From Citrus sinensis (Eukaryota; Streptophyta; Magnoliopsida; Sapindales; Rutaceae): a stretch of 64,000 nucleotides of DNA. The stretch covers positions 5,084,001-5,148,000 of the forward strand of contig NC_068564.1 in NCBI RefSeq assembly GCF_022201045.2, read 5' to 3'. Position 1 is the first letter of the stretch; every line of letters starts with the position of its first letter. The translations under genes and the position numbers were made by a program. This document shows positions 12,487 through 24,508 of this stretch, piece by piece. Under the pieces are notes generated by a model. That model saw nothing but the letters and a program-made list of their open reading frames with translations. It ran no database searches and was not told the DNA's origin.

Positions 12487-13730
12487 GATTATGGCTTCAT
12501 GATTGGATTTTGGGTATAATTTATATTTTGTGTTTTGTAACGATGCTTCTGTATTTGGACTAATATCTCAGTTGTTAGTTTGTTGGATTCTGTACACACT
12601 GATCCCAAACCTTATATTTTCGTTGATACTTATTTATTTTAGACTTATATATTACTTTGTTGGATTATGTATGCACTTAACCCATACTTAATGTTGTCTT
12701 TATACTAATGAAGCCTAAAGATAATTGAGGGACGTGGCAGTTCAATAACTCCATCAAACTGTATGGGTGAGACTCAATTGCCATTAATGTAAGTAGATCT
12801 CTCATAGTGAATAAATTTTATTCACTTCCCAACATGATCGGTGTAATTGAACATTAAGAAGTCTAATATGAATGTATTTATGTGAAAAACTCTAGTTGGA
12901 CTAAAGGTTTGACGATACAAAATATAAAATAATAATTTTTTTTAAAGACAAATACAATAACAAGAACAACAAAGTTCCCTGAATAAGAAAATAAGAATCA
13001 ACATGATAAAAGAATATCTATTACAAGCATATTCATTTATAAGAAGCTGAAAAAATCTAAAAGATCATAAACTATATAGATCATGCAAAGTTATGCTTCA
13101 ACAATATTTTGTTGAATCCCAAGGCAATATTGATCCAAATTCTTAGAAAAGTAGAAGTTGTTTATATGAAAACAAAAAAATGTATTAATAAAGAAAAATT
13201 GAAATAGAGTGGACTTAAATTGACATCTATACAGCAGTATAATCATAAGTCATTCGCTAACCATTTACTTAATCTAAATATTCGAAGTTCTTATATATGT
13301 GCAATAGTCAATAAGTCGTTCACCAACCATTTACTCAAGTAACAATATCACTTCGCAGCACACGTTAACTTAATAATAACGTGTATATCTGTAACCAAAT
13401 GCACCAACTAAAATTGAAATTATACACTTCAACGTAAAGAACAACATATACAATCCCTTAATCAAGAGCATGAACTGATTACAAAAGCAGACAATATTTC
13501 ATATAACCTTTGATTTTAATTACATGCTCAATATTAAAAAAATGCTACAATTAAACCCAAATCGCATACCCTTTCCATGTCCCCTCACAAAAAAAAAATT
13601 ACATATAAATAATTAAAAACAACATTTGCTAAGCAAAAAAGCACCTAATCATGAATTAATTGCATGTATAAACCTTAGTGTCATATTTATGACCAACCTT
13701 ATAAAACTTCATCTTACCTTTAGTAGCATA
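12487..13730. other. Intergenic, AT-rich
   Basis: No gene seen. It may hold the decayed right end of the Mutator-type element, but I could not locate terminal inverted repeats or a 9-bp duplication. Confidence 0.4.
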
Positions 13731-14846
13731 CTATTGACAGACCCTAAAGAGTGATAGCATTCCTTCTGAAGTAAGTTTCATGTGGTAGACTATGTCAATC
13801 TCTTCCCCACCATCTTTTTTACTTGAATTTACAAGCATCCTCACTCTCAATTTATTGGGACCATTCTTTACAGGAATCTAGGACAATCCATTTCAATTCT
13901 CTTTCAGATCTATTTAACACAACTTTTAGCGAAACCTTAACAACGTATGATCAATAAGGAGTTTGAAGGAAAACGTTATATCATTTAATTTCAAATTTTA
14001 TCAGAGTTGGAAACATATTGTACCATCACAAAAACCAAAGTCCCACTATGTATTTTAATTAATCGAACTTTTAAAAGGCTATGCCAAAACTCCAAAAGTA
14101 TAATTAGTTCATCCAGAGAAGTTATTCTCACATGAAACATGTCATCACCTAAACTACTAACTTTTCAACTCTACACAAAATCTATTAAAACCACTTGTAC
14201 CCTCAACCCTAAATGAAAACTCAGTATTATTATCATCCCCCGAGGTTTTCTTAGGCATTATACTCAAATAAACCTGCTAACAGACTAAGCATTCAGAAAA
14301 TGCCTTAGTGAAAGTTGATAACCAAGAAAATGCTTTATGAAGGAAATGGATTATTGCAGCAACATTAAATTAATATGCACTCAGTAAACATTGTACAAAG
14401 TTTCAAGAATATTAATATAATTTGTTTACCTTAAAAGAATCATAATAAAAGATGCACAGTCACTACTAATGTTATTGTTTAGAATCCTGAGAATAACAAA
14501 ATAAAACAAAGTTAAACGAACAATCATATACCTATAATATCAGGAATGCTCTTCTCCACGACAAGACACACAAGTTCTTCAACACTACTATTTCAGCTCT
14601 GCAAATTAAATTTACAACACTCATTATTATCTCTATAAATAATTCACAAAATTTTAAAACAATTCAGGTAACCAATTGCACCATCCATTTCCCAACTAAT
14701 TACATTTCCTCTTCAATAGCATGCACAATACTTACGTTGTGGCTGTTAAGACTTCACAGTTGTAGGGTTCTTTTTGGTTTGTGAAATTGGGAATTTCGAG
14801 ATCGGGTTTGGTCGTTTTGTTTCGTATTTAGGGAATGCTCATCCAT
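13731..14846 (-). pseudogene. Unrecognised multi-exon minus-strand gene remnant
   Basis: On the minus strand an ATG at 14846-14844 opens MDEHSLNTKQNDQTRSRNSQ, with a stop inside the exon, up to a GTAAG donor just after 14736. A second exon-like piece, 14598-14532, has an AG before it and a GTATATG donor after it, and reads SSVEELVCLVVEKSIPDIIG in one frame. A third region includes MPKKTSGDDNNTEFSFRVEG (from about 14259), then MFHVRITSLDELIILLEFWH (from about 14131), and finally RVRMLVNSSKKDGGEEIDIV with DIVYHMKLTSEGMLSLFRVC, ending at the stop 13733-13731. The pieces keep coding-like composition and plausible splice sites but carry stops and frame changes. I do not recognise the family. It could be a second gene of the nearby transposon or a decayed host gene. 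Confidence 0.4.
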
Positions 14847-15950
14847 TGGTGTTGCAGAAATATCAACAAACAAAATTATTCGCAATTAATTCAACTTACA
14901 CATAATAACATTATAAACTTAAGACAAAATCAACATTTCCTACAACCATACAAGATGCTCAGACATTATTGATTTTCGATTTAATTTTACAACATACAAC
15001 AATTGAAAATATGCCACCATTTACCTAATCGATGACGAAGAGATTTTGATTACAGTTGTTCCATCCGGTTTCTTCTACCTTCACAGTATTTGCTCGGATA
15101 TTTGGCAGAAACAGTCATGTGTTGGCCTTCCCTTGAAAAATTTTTACTTTTTTTTTTTTGGCTGTTTTCGTAAATTTGTCACTTCTGGCTTAATGCTTAG
15201 TACTTCGCACGTGGTGGAGTGCAACTATAGTACTTGTGACTTAGAGTGTAGTTATTACAAATGCATTGACCAAAAGTTGTGATGATAGATGTTGTTTAGA
15301 GAACTTGTGACAAAATAGAAGAGACTCGGAACACTAAGGCACAGATAAGAATAATCGTGAGATCAACTAGAATAACTGATTACTTTACAATTATCATTGT
15401 ACATATGTAACATTTTCATTAGGTATATGTCATGTCAAACTGAAGCACGCACGCACGCACCAGGTCCATAGGAGGAGGACTCATCTTTGGCATTATACTA
15501 CTTCCCCTAGAGAAGTTAATTCACCCCTGTATTTGTTTACATATATTATATAAACCCAAAATTATCTTTATTCAATTAGTTTAAAAAATTAATAAATTAC
15601 GTGTAATGATTTGAATGTCAAAAGCCTATTAGAACTACCTCAAGATTATTTCATTAATTTTGAGGTTGGAGCTGTTGGAAAAAAAAACAGTGAGATTTGA
15701 CTAATGGGCGCTGATAGATGCCCCGGGTCAAACCCCGGGTCAAGCCATGAAGCTTTAATAAAATGACGTCGTTTTGTTAGTTTTTTGGGTCGTTTCAATT
15801 TTTCTTAAAACAACGTCGTTTTGCTTGAGCATTCCAGTTCTGTATCAAACTCAGCTTTCTCTTGTAATAAAGAAACATAAAACTCATCTTTCTCTTTCGA
15901 TTTTTCACTTCACCACAAAACTCAACTACATAACCCCAACTGCAAAACCC
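14847..15950. other. Intergenic
   Basis: No gene supported; the 78-codon open frame at 15046 shows no recognisable features. Visible items: (GCAC)n-like GCACGCACGCACGCACC near 15447-15461, and GGGTCAAACCCCGGGTCAA near 15724-15743. ACGTCGTTTT motifs at about 15766-15775 and 15813-15822 resemble the ACGGTGCGTTTT motifs found further right, upstream of the chaperone gene. Confidence 0.5.
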
Positions 15951-15954
15951 CTCA

Positions 15955-16560
15955 AGATCTATGTGTGTGTTGAGCTTTGAAATTCTGAAAACTCTTCTTA
16001 ATTTCCAGAATTTCAGAGATCACTCAAAAGATTTCCATCATACTGCTGTCTCTGTTATTTATAATCTCTACTACTTCATGACAGTCCGATTCAAGCAACA
16101 CAGAGGTTCCCCCCACTCTCAAAGCAACCTGCAATCCCCATTTCACAACTGCAGCTTCAGCCATTGCCACGTTGCCAAAGTATCTAGAAGTGTTAATGGC
16201 AACAGTTATACAATTTTGGTTCCCGTCTGTTATTACCACCCCCAGCCCAGCTACTTGTTTCTCAGCGTTCACTGCAGCATCTACATTTACCTTTAGCCAC
16301 CCATTTGGAAGAGAATGCCCCTGGTTTTCCTTACCCTCCCTTTTCTGATTTGGCCTTAACCCATCATACTGGCTGGCATTTTTAAAAGACTCCACAATTG
16401 ATTTAGCTCTTGCTACTAATCTGGCTGGAGCCTCTTGTTTCCCTTCAAAAAGCCACTTATTCCTAGCATTCCATATCACCCAAAGTAGAGCTGCAACTCA
16501 TTCCTTCTCCACATTTTTTTGCTGCTTTGTCATATCTTCCATCAATCTAATTATATCATG
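15955..16560 (-). pseudogene. LINE-type retrotransposon RNase H fragment
   Basis: The longest open frame is 16479-16024 on the minus strand. It starts within WNARNKWLFEGKQ, a hallmark that precedes the RNase H domain in plant LINE-derived polyproteins, followed by WLKVNVDAAV (first catalytic Asp), GLGVVITDG, MAEAAVVKWGLQVA (Glu) and LLESDCHEVVEII (Asp). The domain is RVT_3-like and its catalytic residues are present. The frame continues upstream past one TGA (about 16500) and downstream past another TGA at the end of the open frame, each plausibly a mutated Trp or similar codon. No reverse transcriptase part is present, so this is a 3' fragment, not an active element. Confidence 0.8.
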
Positions 16561-16599
16561 GAATTGACCTTCTGGAGGGCTCCCTTCCGATTTGAAAAG

Positions 16600-17046
16600 A
16601 ATCAGAATTTATTACTGATTGTGGATTGAGGACTTCGAATGGATGTGCTGCACTTAATCGATAAAGGAAAGGGGCTTAGCAAAACGGTGCGTTTTACGGG
16701 TTAATAAAAACGGTGCGTTTCATTTTCGGAATTTGACACGGGGCAACATCATTTTCCTTTAATTAATATTAGCTTCGAAACTAGCTGACGTGGATAAATA
16801 TAGTGCAAGCAAGACTAGAGTCCTTGGTCGTTTGTCCGCCGTTAGATCTGCTGAGCTCTCCCACTCTCCTCGAGAGCTCAAAGGGTTTAGGGCTTAGAAA
16901 CAGCAACAGCGAGATTTCATCACAGCCAGAGCTTCATAGTGAAAACTTAACGAAATGGCAGATCTTTAAAGTCTACTTCTTTTACACTTTCTAAATTCTA
17001 ATTTACTTAAATTTATCTCTGAAACGACGTAGTTTCTGAACTGAAG
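16600..17046 (+). promoter_or_regulatory. 5' flank of the chaperone gene
   Basis: A non-coding stretch before ATG 17047. It contains two copies of AACGGTGCGTTT (about 16682-16693 and 16709-16720) and AAACGACGTAGTTTC near 17022-17036. No clear TATA box at a usual spacing, as is common for housekeeping genes. The 63-codon open frame at 16803 is probably leader sequence. Confidence 0.45.
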
Positions 17047-19997
17047 ATGTTGCCAAGATGGTGCAGAGCAGTCAGGTCACTAAATTCCATAACACAGAGA
17101 AATGATTTCCACGCCATTTCGCGCCAAAGCTACGCTATGGCCACTGCTGCTGCTGCTTCTGTGGAACCTGCTCCTCGTCCTACGAAACAACCGGTGGTAT
17201 TGAAATTACAGCTTTTGCCATTTAGTTGATCACTTGAAGTTTAAATTTTTATTGTGTTTCTTAATTTGGGGGTTCTTATTGGCAGGTGAGTTTGGATAAA
17301 ATGTTTTGGTCTAAACCTGCGTCGTTGGCTTTGGCGCTGGACTCTCCTCTCAGAGTGGATGAGCCAAAGTACGAGGGCATAAAACGTTTTATCCTGAAGC
17401 TCATGTTATTTTATAGTAAACAAAGCAAGTCTATTCGCGGCGCAAATGTGATTTACAAACGAGTCGTTTCTCAAGTTGATAAACCCGCCATTTATGATGG
17501 TTAGTCCTTGCTCTCATGCTAATGTTCATCTGCTAAAAGTAAATGTATTATTAGCTAGAGGCCTTAATATGTTAAGGTCCTAACATGTTAATTAGTATAC
17601 CGCGTGGTTGTGTATTTTGAGATTTATATAAACTGTAAAGGGGTACATTATTGTTCTCTGTTTTGGTGCAGTGTTTAACTTGGAGAAGACCTTTAGAATG
17701 ACATTCTCGCTGCTTGTTCTTCATATGTGGTTTTGTTTACGTCGCTTGAAAGAAGAGGGAAAGGAAGGTGTTGAGCTTGGTCAATATCTGTATGAGATTT
17801 ACAATCATGACGTGGAGATGAGAGTATCTAAAGCTGGGGTTTGTGATCGTTATCTTTGACCTTTATATATTTCCTACTTAGAATTTGCTTTGGACCTATC
17901 TATTTTATGTAATTTAGTAAAAGAATATTGAAAGAAAGCACTCTTGAGCTCTCCATTAGCCTAGGCATTTATTTACTCTACCAATTAGGTCACTTTTTGT
18001 GGTTTGTGTAAAAACTACAAATTGCCTGATTTAGATATTGTCTTAGTGTTTTATGTTGATCACTGTAAAAGCTTTAGTATTGATCATTTGTACATATGAG
18101 ACAGTAGACAATAGGTTTATATCTGTGTCTTTTATCAGTATGCCTCTGTCGGGATGATGTTGTAGTTCCGAGTAGGCTCTAAAGCTAATCTGATGTTTTC
18201 AGTCTCATCAATCATCAGTGGGCATATATTGTCAGGTCATATTGTATTCCCAACTAGAATCAAAGCTGGTTTGCTGTTTCCATATCTTGTCATTCATTAG
18301 TGGGCCACCAATGTTTGTATGTACAGAGATAGGAGGCTAGGAAAATTGCTGTTCTTTCAGATGACGTCTATTAAACTTAGTAGTTTTGGACAAGATTGCA
18401 AATGTCGTTTTCATCATTTAATAGTCTCTACCACACTTGTTACTTATTGGTCTATGCAATGGCAGGTAAACTTACTGTTGTCAAAATGGATGAAGGAACT
18501 GGAAAAGATATTCTATGGAAATATCGTTGCCTTTGATGCTGCCTTGCTACCAGAGGCTAAACAGGATGAACTACAAAATGTGATTTGGAGGTGAGACTTT
18601 CTGCAGCCCTGCCTAACTAAATCATTGTGAAAAAAGGTATATTCCCTAGGGTACGTTTTGTGGTAAATAAAAGGACAGTTCAGGAGTTCAGAGTCGGCTT
18701 GATGTTCATAATTGGATTGTGACTTGGGATTGGCCATACGCTCTTATTCTCTGCCTATTCAGAAGAACTTATATATTGACCATGTGTGTTATATTTTCTC
18801 TTTTTAATAATACTGGAAATGTTTCTGTTGCAGGAATATCTTCTCTGACGATGGCTCATCAAAGCCAGACGATGCTGCATTACGGGCAGTCCAGGCATGT
18901 TCTCAACTTTGTTTTGTCACTACTGTGTTTTGTCAGAGAAAATTATGAATCTCCTATGTTTGGAGAGATGTCATTTCTGCATTAGATTTAACAGCTCCTC
19001 TGCAATACGTGGATGAATGTTTCTTTGTCAATTGCCATGAAGAAGTCATGTTTCGGCCCCTTACTGTTATGTTAATGTGATGTACCATGAACTATTTCTT
19101 TTACACATGGAGCTGTTCTGCCTTCCTCACAATTGATGCATACTCTGTTGAGCATTGTGGTATAGATCATGAATACAGAAGAGGGTTGAGAAAGAACTTC
19201 ATCTTTTTAATTGTTTCTCTTTCTCTTTGTCCATTATTTTTCAAATATCTTGTAGTTATTTTTCTTCTAAATCAAAGCCATAGCATAAATTAACCTTTTT
19301 GCTTATATCTGCAGGCAATGACGAGGTATGTCCGTCGAGAAGTGAGTTGCCTGTCCTTAACTGGTACACTACCCTTCTTTTTTTCCCGTTTGTTCATGGG
19401 TTGTGATTATGTAGTTAAACTACAGTATTTTGCTCCATGCTATGATTTATGTTTGCTCATCTAATTGACAATATGCAATCACTTCCTAGGCATATGATAT
19501 GACAATTCTCTTTACCTTTCCTCTTTGTCCAATGGGTTGCTTGCCAGAAAAGAGAGTAAAAGGAGGGTTAAATATGATTATTGCTTTGAATTTTCTTTAA
19601 TTGGTGATTGATAACAGTCATTTATCTTATTTCTACTCTGCAAAAAAATGTATAGTCTGTTTTGGTTAATTATTCTATTTTTTCATTGTTAAGAATCAAA
19701 ACAATTTTATTGACTCTTGAACTGTCTTCTCTACAGGGTTCAATAACATCCTGAGTTTAGGAATGTTGAATTATTTTTGTCACTTTGTGAATATATGATC
19801 TTGGGTTTTCTGTTGGGAACTTGGGATTTTCAATGTTTAAAATTTAAATATGATGCTATTTGAATTTCTGAACCTGCGGTTAGTATATTAATTTGAGAAA
19901 GCTGGTCATTTATTTGGCAGACAAAGAAGCTATGTTTTCTGGGAATTTCATGTTCACTCCATTGGAGAATACATCATTTGGTCCGGTTAGAAGGTGA
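17047..19997 (+). CDS. Ubiquinol-cytochrome c chaperone, mitochondrial (CBP3/UQCC1 family), seven exons
   Basis: Assembly factor for respiratory complex III. The family binds newly made cytochrome b at mitochondrial ribosomes. Proposed exons: 17047-17196 (donor could be 3 bases earlier), 17286-17499, 17672-17838, 18466-18590, 18834-18894, 19315-19363, 19921-19997. They sum to 843 bases, 280 residues plus stop, and every junction keeps frame, including codons split at 17499/17672, 18590/18834 and 19363/19921. The N-terminus MLPRWCRAVRSLNS is Arg/Ser-rich with few acids, like a mitochondrial presequence. The conserved core includes FNLEKTFRMTFSLLVLHMWF, YEIYNHDVEMRVSKAGVNLL, WMKELEKIFYGNIVAFD and the MTRYVRREV segment, matching the family pattern and its order. 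Intron 5 appears to use a GC donor (CAG/GCATGT). It appears intact and single copy here. Confidence 0.9.
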
Positions 19998-21531
19998 AGC
20001 AGAAGGTGGAAACTGAGAATCTTTTTATGCATATAGGAGAGTTGATATTGAAAGCATCTTCTCACGACAGAAGAGCAAAAAAATCAATTGTTTCTCTCAG
20101 TTGAGTTTTGTAAAGCAAGTGCATCGTCGTCAGAAACAATTTTTTTGATATCTTATAGTCATTTGATTTACAGAAAAAGTGATTTTCTGGCTTGCTGCTG
20201 TCATTGGATCTACGTTTATGCTTTGGTTGCTTAACGATATACGTTGAATTCTGTGATAAGTAATAAAGCAGTTAATAATGTTATTCATGTCAAAAAGTGA
20301 TAAGAGGAATTTGATTTCACCCGGATTTTCCTGTTTTGAGAAGGTTTCCATCAGTTCTTTTCTTTTCGTTTCAAATCTTACGGAGAGCTAATTCCTGGCA
20401 GCGACGGCTGCGTAAAAATCCTTGCAACGCTTGTTTGTTGATTTCTTTTTGACAAAATTTTTATGAGTGTTTATTTTGTATGATATATTATGCAGTGAAA
20501 GTGCTTTATAAGAAGCACAATGAAGTCTTCTTTGAAGGAATATCTATCCATAAAAATTATCAGTTGCGGCGTCTTTATTTTATTATTTTATTTTTTAATG
20601 TAGATATGTTATGATTTTATTATTTTATTTTTTTAATGTAGATATGTTATGACGACATATAATTCAATAAAATTAATGTTCAATTCACTTTAAAAGTCTA
20701 TAGTTTAATAGCGCGTTTAGTCATATAATTTAATAACGTGTGTGTTTTATTAAATCCTATGACTTAGTAATATATCCATCTATGTTTTTACCATAGGTAT
20801 TATTTGGAAATCATAATATATAGGAAAATAGAAAATGTTACAATATTGATTGATTAATGTTATCAATTAGATTAGTTGTTTTAATTTTTAATTTTTGATT
20901 TTTCCTTTAAAAGGGTGGTACCCACCTCCAGTTTAAAAAAAATCACATTAGTTTAACAATTTCAAATAAAAAAAATTAGACAATTAATCAATTAAATTAT
21001 TATTATTATGATCATCATCTACCACAATGGTAAATGGTTAAATTAACAATATAATTAAAGCCAAAGATGGTCAAGAGAATTACTTGAACGAAAATTAATT
21101 GATATATTGTCTAAACATTACTTTTATTTGAATATTTAGAGAATAATGTGAATTTTCCGTAATTATTTTTTCATGAAGTGGCTGTGTTTACTGATTATTA
21201 CACAAACGGAAACAAAATTGTGATAATGTACGGATACCTCTCCTAAGATTTTCCTTTTTTAACTATTTTTAACAAAAGTCGTTGGATCCACTTAAAGTGG
21301 GATCCATTGACATCCGACTGAGTGCGATTGTAATACGGTAATACGGTTGCACCACAAATTTTTCCTGTTCATCGACATATGTCTGAGTTGTTACTCGTCA
21401 ACCAAGTCAATAAGACGGTACCAGAGAAATTCAAGATAAAACTAAATGTTTTCTTTGTGCGAATGCATGGATGAATTTTAGAAATGGTGCATGAACGGAT
21501 ATAGCCCTTTCTAGTTAACAGGCAACAAACA
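19998..21531. other. Intergenic between chaperone and PPR genes
   Basis: The 3' untranslated region of the chaperone gene probably extends to about 20280. A 38-39-bp tandem duplication lies at about 20577-20652, whose unit ends AATGTAGATATGTTATGA. The rest is AT-rich. The last 200 bases are the PPR promoter and leader. No gene seen. Confidence 0.5.
20577..20652. repeat. 38-39-bp tandem duplication
   Basis: Two adjacent copies of a TTTTATTATTTTATTTTTT stretch followed by AATGTAGATATGTTATGA. They differ mainly by one T in the T-run. Confidence 0.85.
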
Positions 21532-23934
21532 ATGATTCTCTCCTTCAACCTTCAATTTTCTAACTTGTCTGAATTCTCAACTCCAAATCCAATTTCTAAT
21601 TTCAAAGTAAGAAACTCTTATTTCCATCTCCATGCGTTATCGTTGCTTTTAAGTAAAAATTTGTCAACTTTTTTATTTCCTCGCAGAAGTAATAATTCTA
21701 ACACCAAATTGTTCTTGCAGAGTAGAAGTTCAACTGCCGTGGCTTTTCATTCTCAAACTACCCAGAAACTAAATGTGGCCATTAAAACTAAATTTCCCAT
21801 TTTAACAGAAGCTAACGAACCTCAAAGAAAATCTCAAATCCAGCCATTAATCGACCTCCTACGTGACTCTACAAATAAAGGATCTTTGGAACTAGCTAAA
21901 TCCCTTCACGGGTTTGTGTTAAAATCCGATTTTTCGGACAAAGACTTGTTAATCTTGTTGAATCATATAGCTCATGCTTACTCAAAGTGTTCTGATTTTG
22001 ATGCTGCTTTTCGGGTGTTTGATAAAATGTCACAAAGAAATATTTTCTCTTGGACTGTCATGATTGTTGGGTCGACAGAAAATGGTTCTTTCATTGATGG
22101 GTATAAATTCTTTTGTCAAATGCTTAATTCCGGGGTTTTGCCTGATAATTTTGCATATTCTGCAATTTTGCAGACGTGTATTGGTTTAAATTGTGTTGAA
22201 TTGGGTAAGATGGTGCATGCACAGATAATTATAAAAGGCTTTGCTTCTCATACTGTTGTTACTACATCTCTTCTCAACATGTATGCTAAGTTGGGTAGAG
22301 TTGAGGATTCCTATAAGATGTTTAACACCATGACGGAACATAATGAAGTTTCTTGGAATGCAATGATTTCGGGGTTTACATCAAATGGACTTCACTCAGA
22401 AGCATTCGATCATTTTCTTCTCATGAAGAGTGAAGGAGTCACACCGAATATGTTGACAATCATTGGTGTTTCAAAAGCTATTGGGCAGTTACGTGATGTT
22501 GACAAGGGGAAAGAGCTTCAGTCTTTTGCCTCTAAGTTGGGCATGGACTCTAATGTGGAAGTGGAAACTGCTTTCATTGATATGTACTCGAAATGTGGGT
22601 CTCTGTGTGATGCAAGAGCTGTTTTCGATTCCATTTTAATTAATTCTGGAGAGAATGTGCTGTGGAATGCAATGATTTCTGGTTATTCTCAAAATGGGTA
22701 TGGCCAAGAAGTTTTAGAGCTCTATGTGAGAATGTGCCAGAAAAATATAAAAGCAGATGTTTATACATATTGTAGCTTATTCAATGCAATTGCCGCGTTG
22801 AAGTATTTGCAGTTAGGGAAGGCAGTTCATGGGATTGTTCTAAAGTCTGGAAGTGATGTGCTGGTTGTAAGTGTTTACAATGCAATTGCTGATGCCTATG
22901 CCAAATGTGGGGCTCTTGAAGATGTAAGGAAGGTTTTTGACAGGATGGGGGAGAGAGATATGGTGTCTTGGACAACTCTTGTGACTGCTCACTCTCAATG
23001 TTCTGAATGGGAGGAAGCACTTGCGATTTTTTCCCAAATGAGGGAGGAAGAATTTAGTCCTAACCAGTTCACAATTTCCAGTGTTCTTGTATCTTGTGCT
23101 GGCCTTTGTTTTCTAGATTTTGGTCGGCAAGTTCATAGTCTTTGTTTCAAGACTGGGTTGGACACTGACAAGCGCATAGAAAGTGCTTTGTTGGACATGT
23201 ATGCCAAATGTGGCAATATAAGTGAGGCAGTGATGATATTTGAAAGGATTTCCAACCCTGATACTGTTTCATGGACAGCTATAATATCGGGTTATGCCCA
23301 GCACGGTCTCTCGGAAAATGCCCTTCAACTCTTTAGAAGAATGGAACAGTTGGGTGTGAAGCCTAACTCTGTTACCTTTCTCTGTGTTCTGTTTGCTTGC
23401 AGCCATGGAGGACTGGTAGAGGAAGGCCTGCACCATTTTCAACAAATGCAGGAAAAATTTGGTCTGGTGCCAGTGATGGAACATTATGCTTGTATTGTTG
23501 ATCTATTTGGTCGTGTGGGTCGCTTGGATGACGCGATGGAGTTTATAAGACAGATGCCAATTGAGCCAAGCGAAATGATCTGGCAGACCTTGTTGGGAGC
23601 ATGTAGAGTTCATGGTAATGCTGAGTTAGGTGAAATTGCTGCACAGAAAGTCCTTTCAGTTAGACCAGACCCAGCTACCTATGTTCTGTTATCCAACACA
23701 TATATTGAGACCGGGAGTTATGAAGATGGACTTACTCTGAGAGAAGAAATGAAAGAGCAGGGAGTAAAAAAGGAACCGGGATGTAGCTGGATTTCTGTAG
23801 AAGGTAGAGTTCATAAATTTTATGCAAGTGATCAACAACATCCGCAAAAAGAGGATATTTATGCCACGTTAGAAGAGTTAAAGGAGAAGTTCAAGTCCGT
23901 GGGTTATGCACCGGACTTGGATGTTGCATTGTAA
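21532..23934 (+). CDS. PLS-type pentatricopeptide repeat protein, E+ subclass
   Basis: An intronless 800-residue protein. PPR proteins of this class bind organelle RNA with their repeats and specify C-to-U editing sites. Residues 1-75 are rich in Ser, Asn, Phe and Arg and poor in acids, fitting a transit peptide (mitochondrion or plastid not decided). From about residue 105 to 680 there are P, L and S repeats with typical cores: IAHAYSKCSDFDAAFRVFDK, SWNAMISGF, IDMYSKCGSLCDARAVFD, NAIADAYAKCGALEDVRKVF and LLDMYAKCGNISEAVMIFER. Residues about 680-800 form the E and E+ domains (MIWQTLLGACRVHGNAELGE, EPGCSWISVEGRVHKFYASD, GYAPDLD). The reading frame stops right after the GYAPD motif, so there is no DYW deaminase domain and no remnant in the following DNA. 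It would need a partner deaminase in trans if it edits. The ATG is preceded by a normal leader with no upstream in-frame alternative. Confidence 0.95.
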   Translation: MILSFNLQFSNLSEFSTPNPISNFKVRNSYFHLHALSLLLSKNLSTFLFPRRSNNSNTKLFLQSRSSTAVAFHSQTTQKLNVAIKTKFPILTEANEPQRKSQIQPLIDLLRDSTNKGSLELAKSLHGFVLKSDFSDKDLLILLNHIAHAYSKCSDFDAAFRVFDKMSQRNIFSWTVMIVGSTENGSFIDGYKFFCQMLNSGVLPDNFAYSAILQTCIGLNCVELGKMVHAQIIIKGFASHTVVTTSLLNMYAKLGRVEDSYKMFNTMTEHNEVSWNAMISGFTSNGLHSEAFDHFLLMKSEGVTPNMLTIIGVSKAIGQLRDVDKGKELQSFASKLGMDSNVEVETAFIDMYSKCGSLCDARAVFDSILINSGENVLWNAMISGYSQNGYGQEVLELYVRMCQKNIKADVYTYCSLFNAIAALKYLQLGKAVHGIVLKSGSDVLVVSVYNAIADAYAKCGALEDVRKVFDRMGERDMVSWTTLVTAHSQCSEWEEALAIFSQMREEEFSPNQFTISSVLVSCAGLCFLDFGRQVHSLCFKTGLDTDKRIESALLDMYAKCGNISEAVMIFERISNPDTVSWTAIISGYAQHGLSENALQLFRRMEQLGVKPNSVTFLCVLFACSHGGLVEEGLHHFQQMQEKFGLVPVMEHYACIVDLFGRVGRLDDAMEFIRQMPIEPSEMIWQTLLGACRVHGNAELGEIAAQKVLSVRPDPATYVLLSNTYIETGSYEDGLTLREEMKEQGVKKEPGCSWISVEGRVHKFYASDQQHPQKEDIYATLEELKEKFKSVGYAPDLDVAL

Positions 23935-24107
23935 AGCATAAATATATGAGATTATTCAATTACAAAAAGGCATTGAAAATAGTTTGATCAGCTCCACACT
24001 CCGCTCAAATTGACTATTACCACCTCCTTTTCTTATCATTACCAAGTCATCAGAAGTTTTTTGTTATGTTATCGATGTGGAGCTGAAATTTATATTGTCA
24101 AGAAGAT

Positions 24108-24508
24108 ATGAAGATTTTGGGCACAAATTTATCAGAGGATCCTTTGCACACTACAGCTAAGTCAGGTAATAAACAAACTGTGGGTCAGATACCGGTGGGA
24201 AATCCTGAATTTGTTCATGACTTAAACCATGAAGGCTACACTTCAATGCACCTGGCCACAGGGAGACTGCTTGTATACAGTAATCCAGAGACGTGCCTTT
24301 TAAAGGACAAAGGTAGGAGGATACCTTTGTATGCAGCAGCTTTGAAGGAAGAATTGATTTTTAATTATAAGATTTGTTGAGTGCTTGCCCTGAGTCTGCA
24401 ATGGAGGTCAGACCAACAAGCATAAAGCCACTTCATGTTGCTATCACGGATGATCAGAGCAAGCACTTACTAGACCGGGCCAATATTCTAGGGCTATGTC
24501 ACAGTTGA
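24108..24508 (+). pseudogene. Ankyrin-repeat protein fragment (BDA1/ACD6-like), broken
   Basis: The open frame 24108-24380 reads ankyrin units: DPLHTTAKSGNKQTV, NHEGYTSMHLA, CLLKDKGRRIPLYAAALKEE. A frame change near 24360 then brings in LLSACPESAMEVRPTSIKPL followed by HVAITDDQSKHLL, ending at TGA 24506-24508. The spacing matches the repeats of plant BDA1-type membrane ankyrin proteins, where a similar LLSACPES helix starts a repeat. No transmembrane part follows and several repeat positions are missing. It is a truncated, frameshifted relic about 175 bp downstream of the PPR gene, in its 3' flank. Confidence 0.7.

Noticed and set aside
15774-16296. Two plus-strand open frames over the LINE fragment
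   Set aside because: The first lies in non-coding flank; the second overlaps the minus-strand RNase H frame, which has clear motifs.
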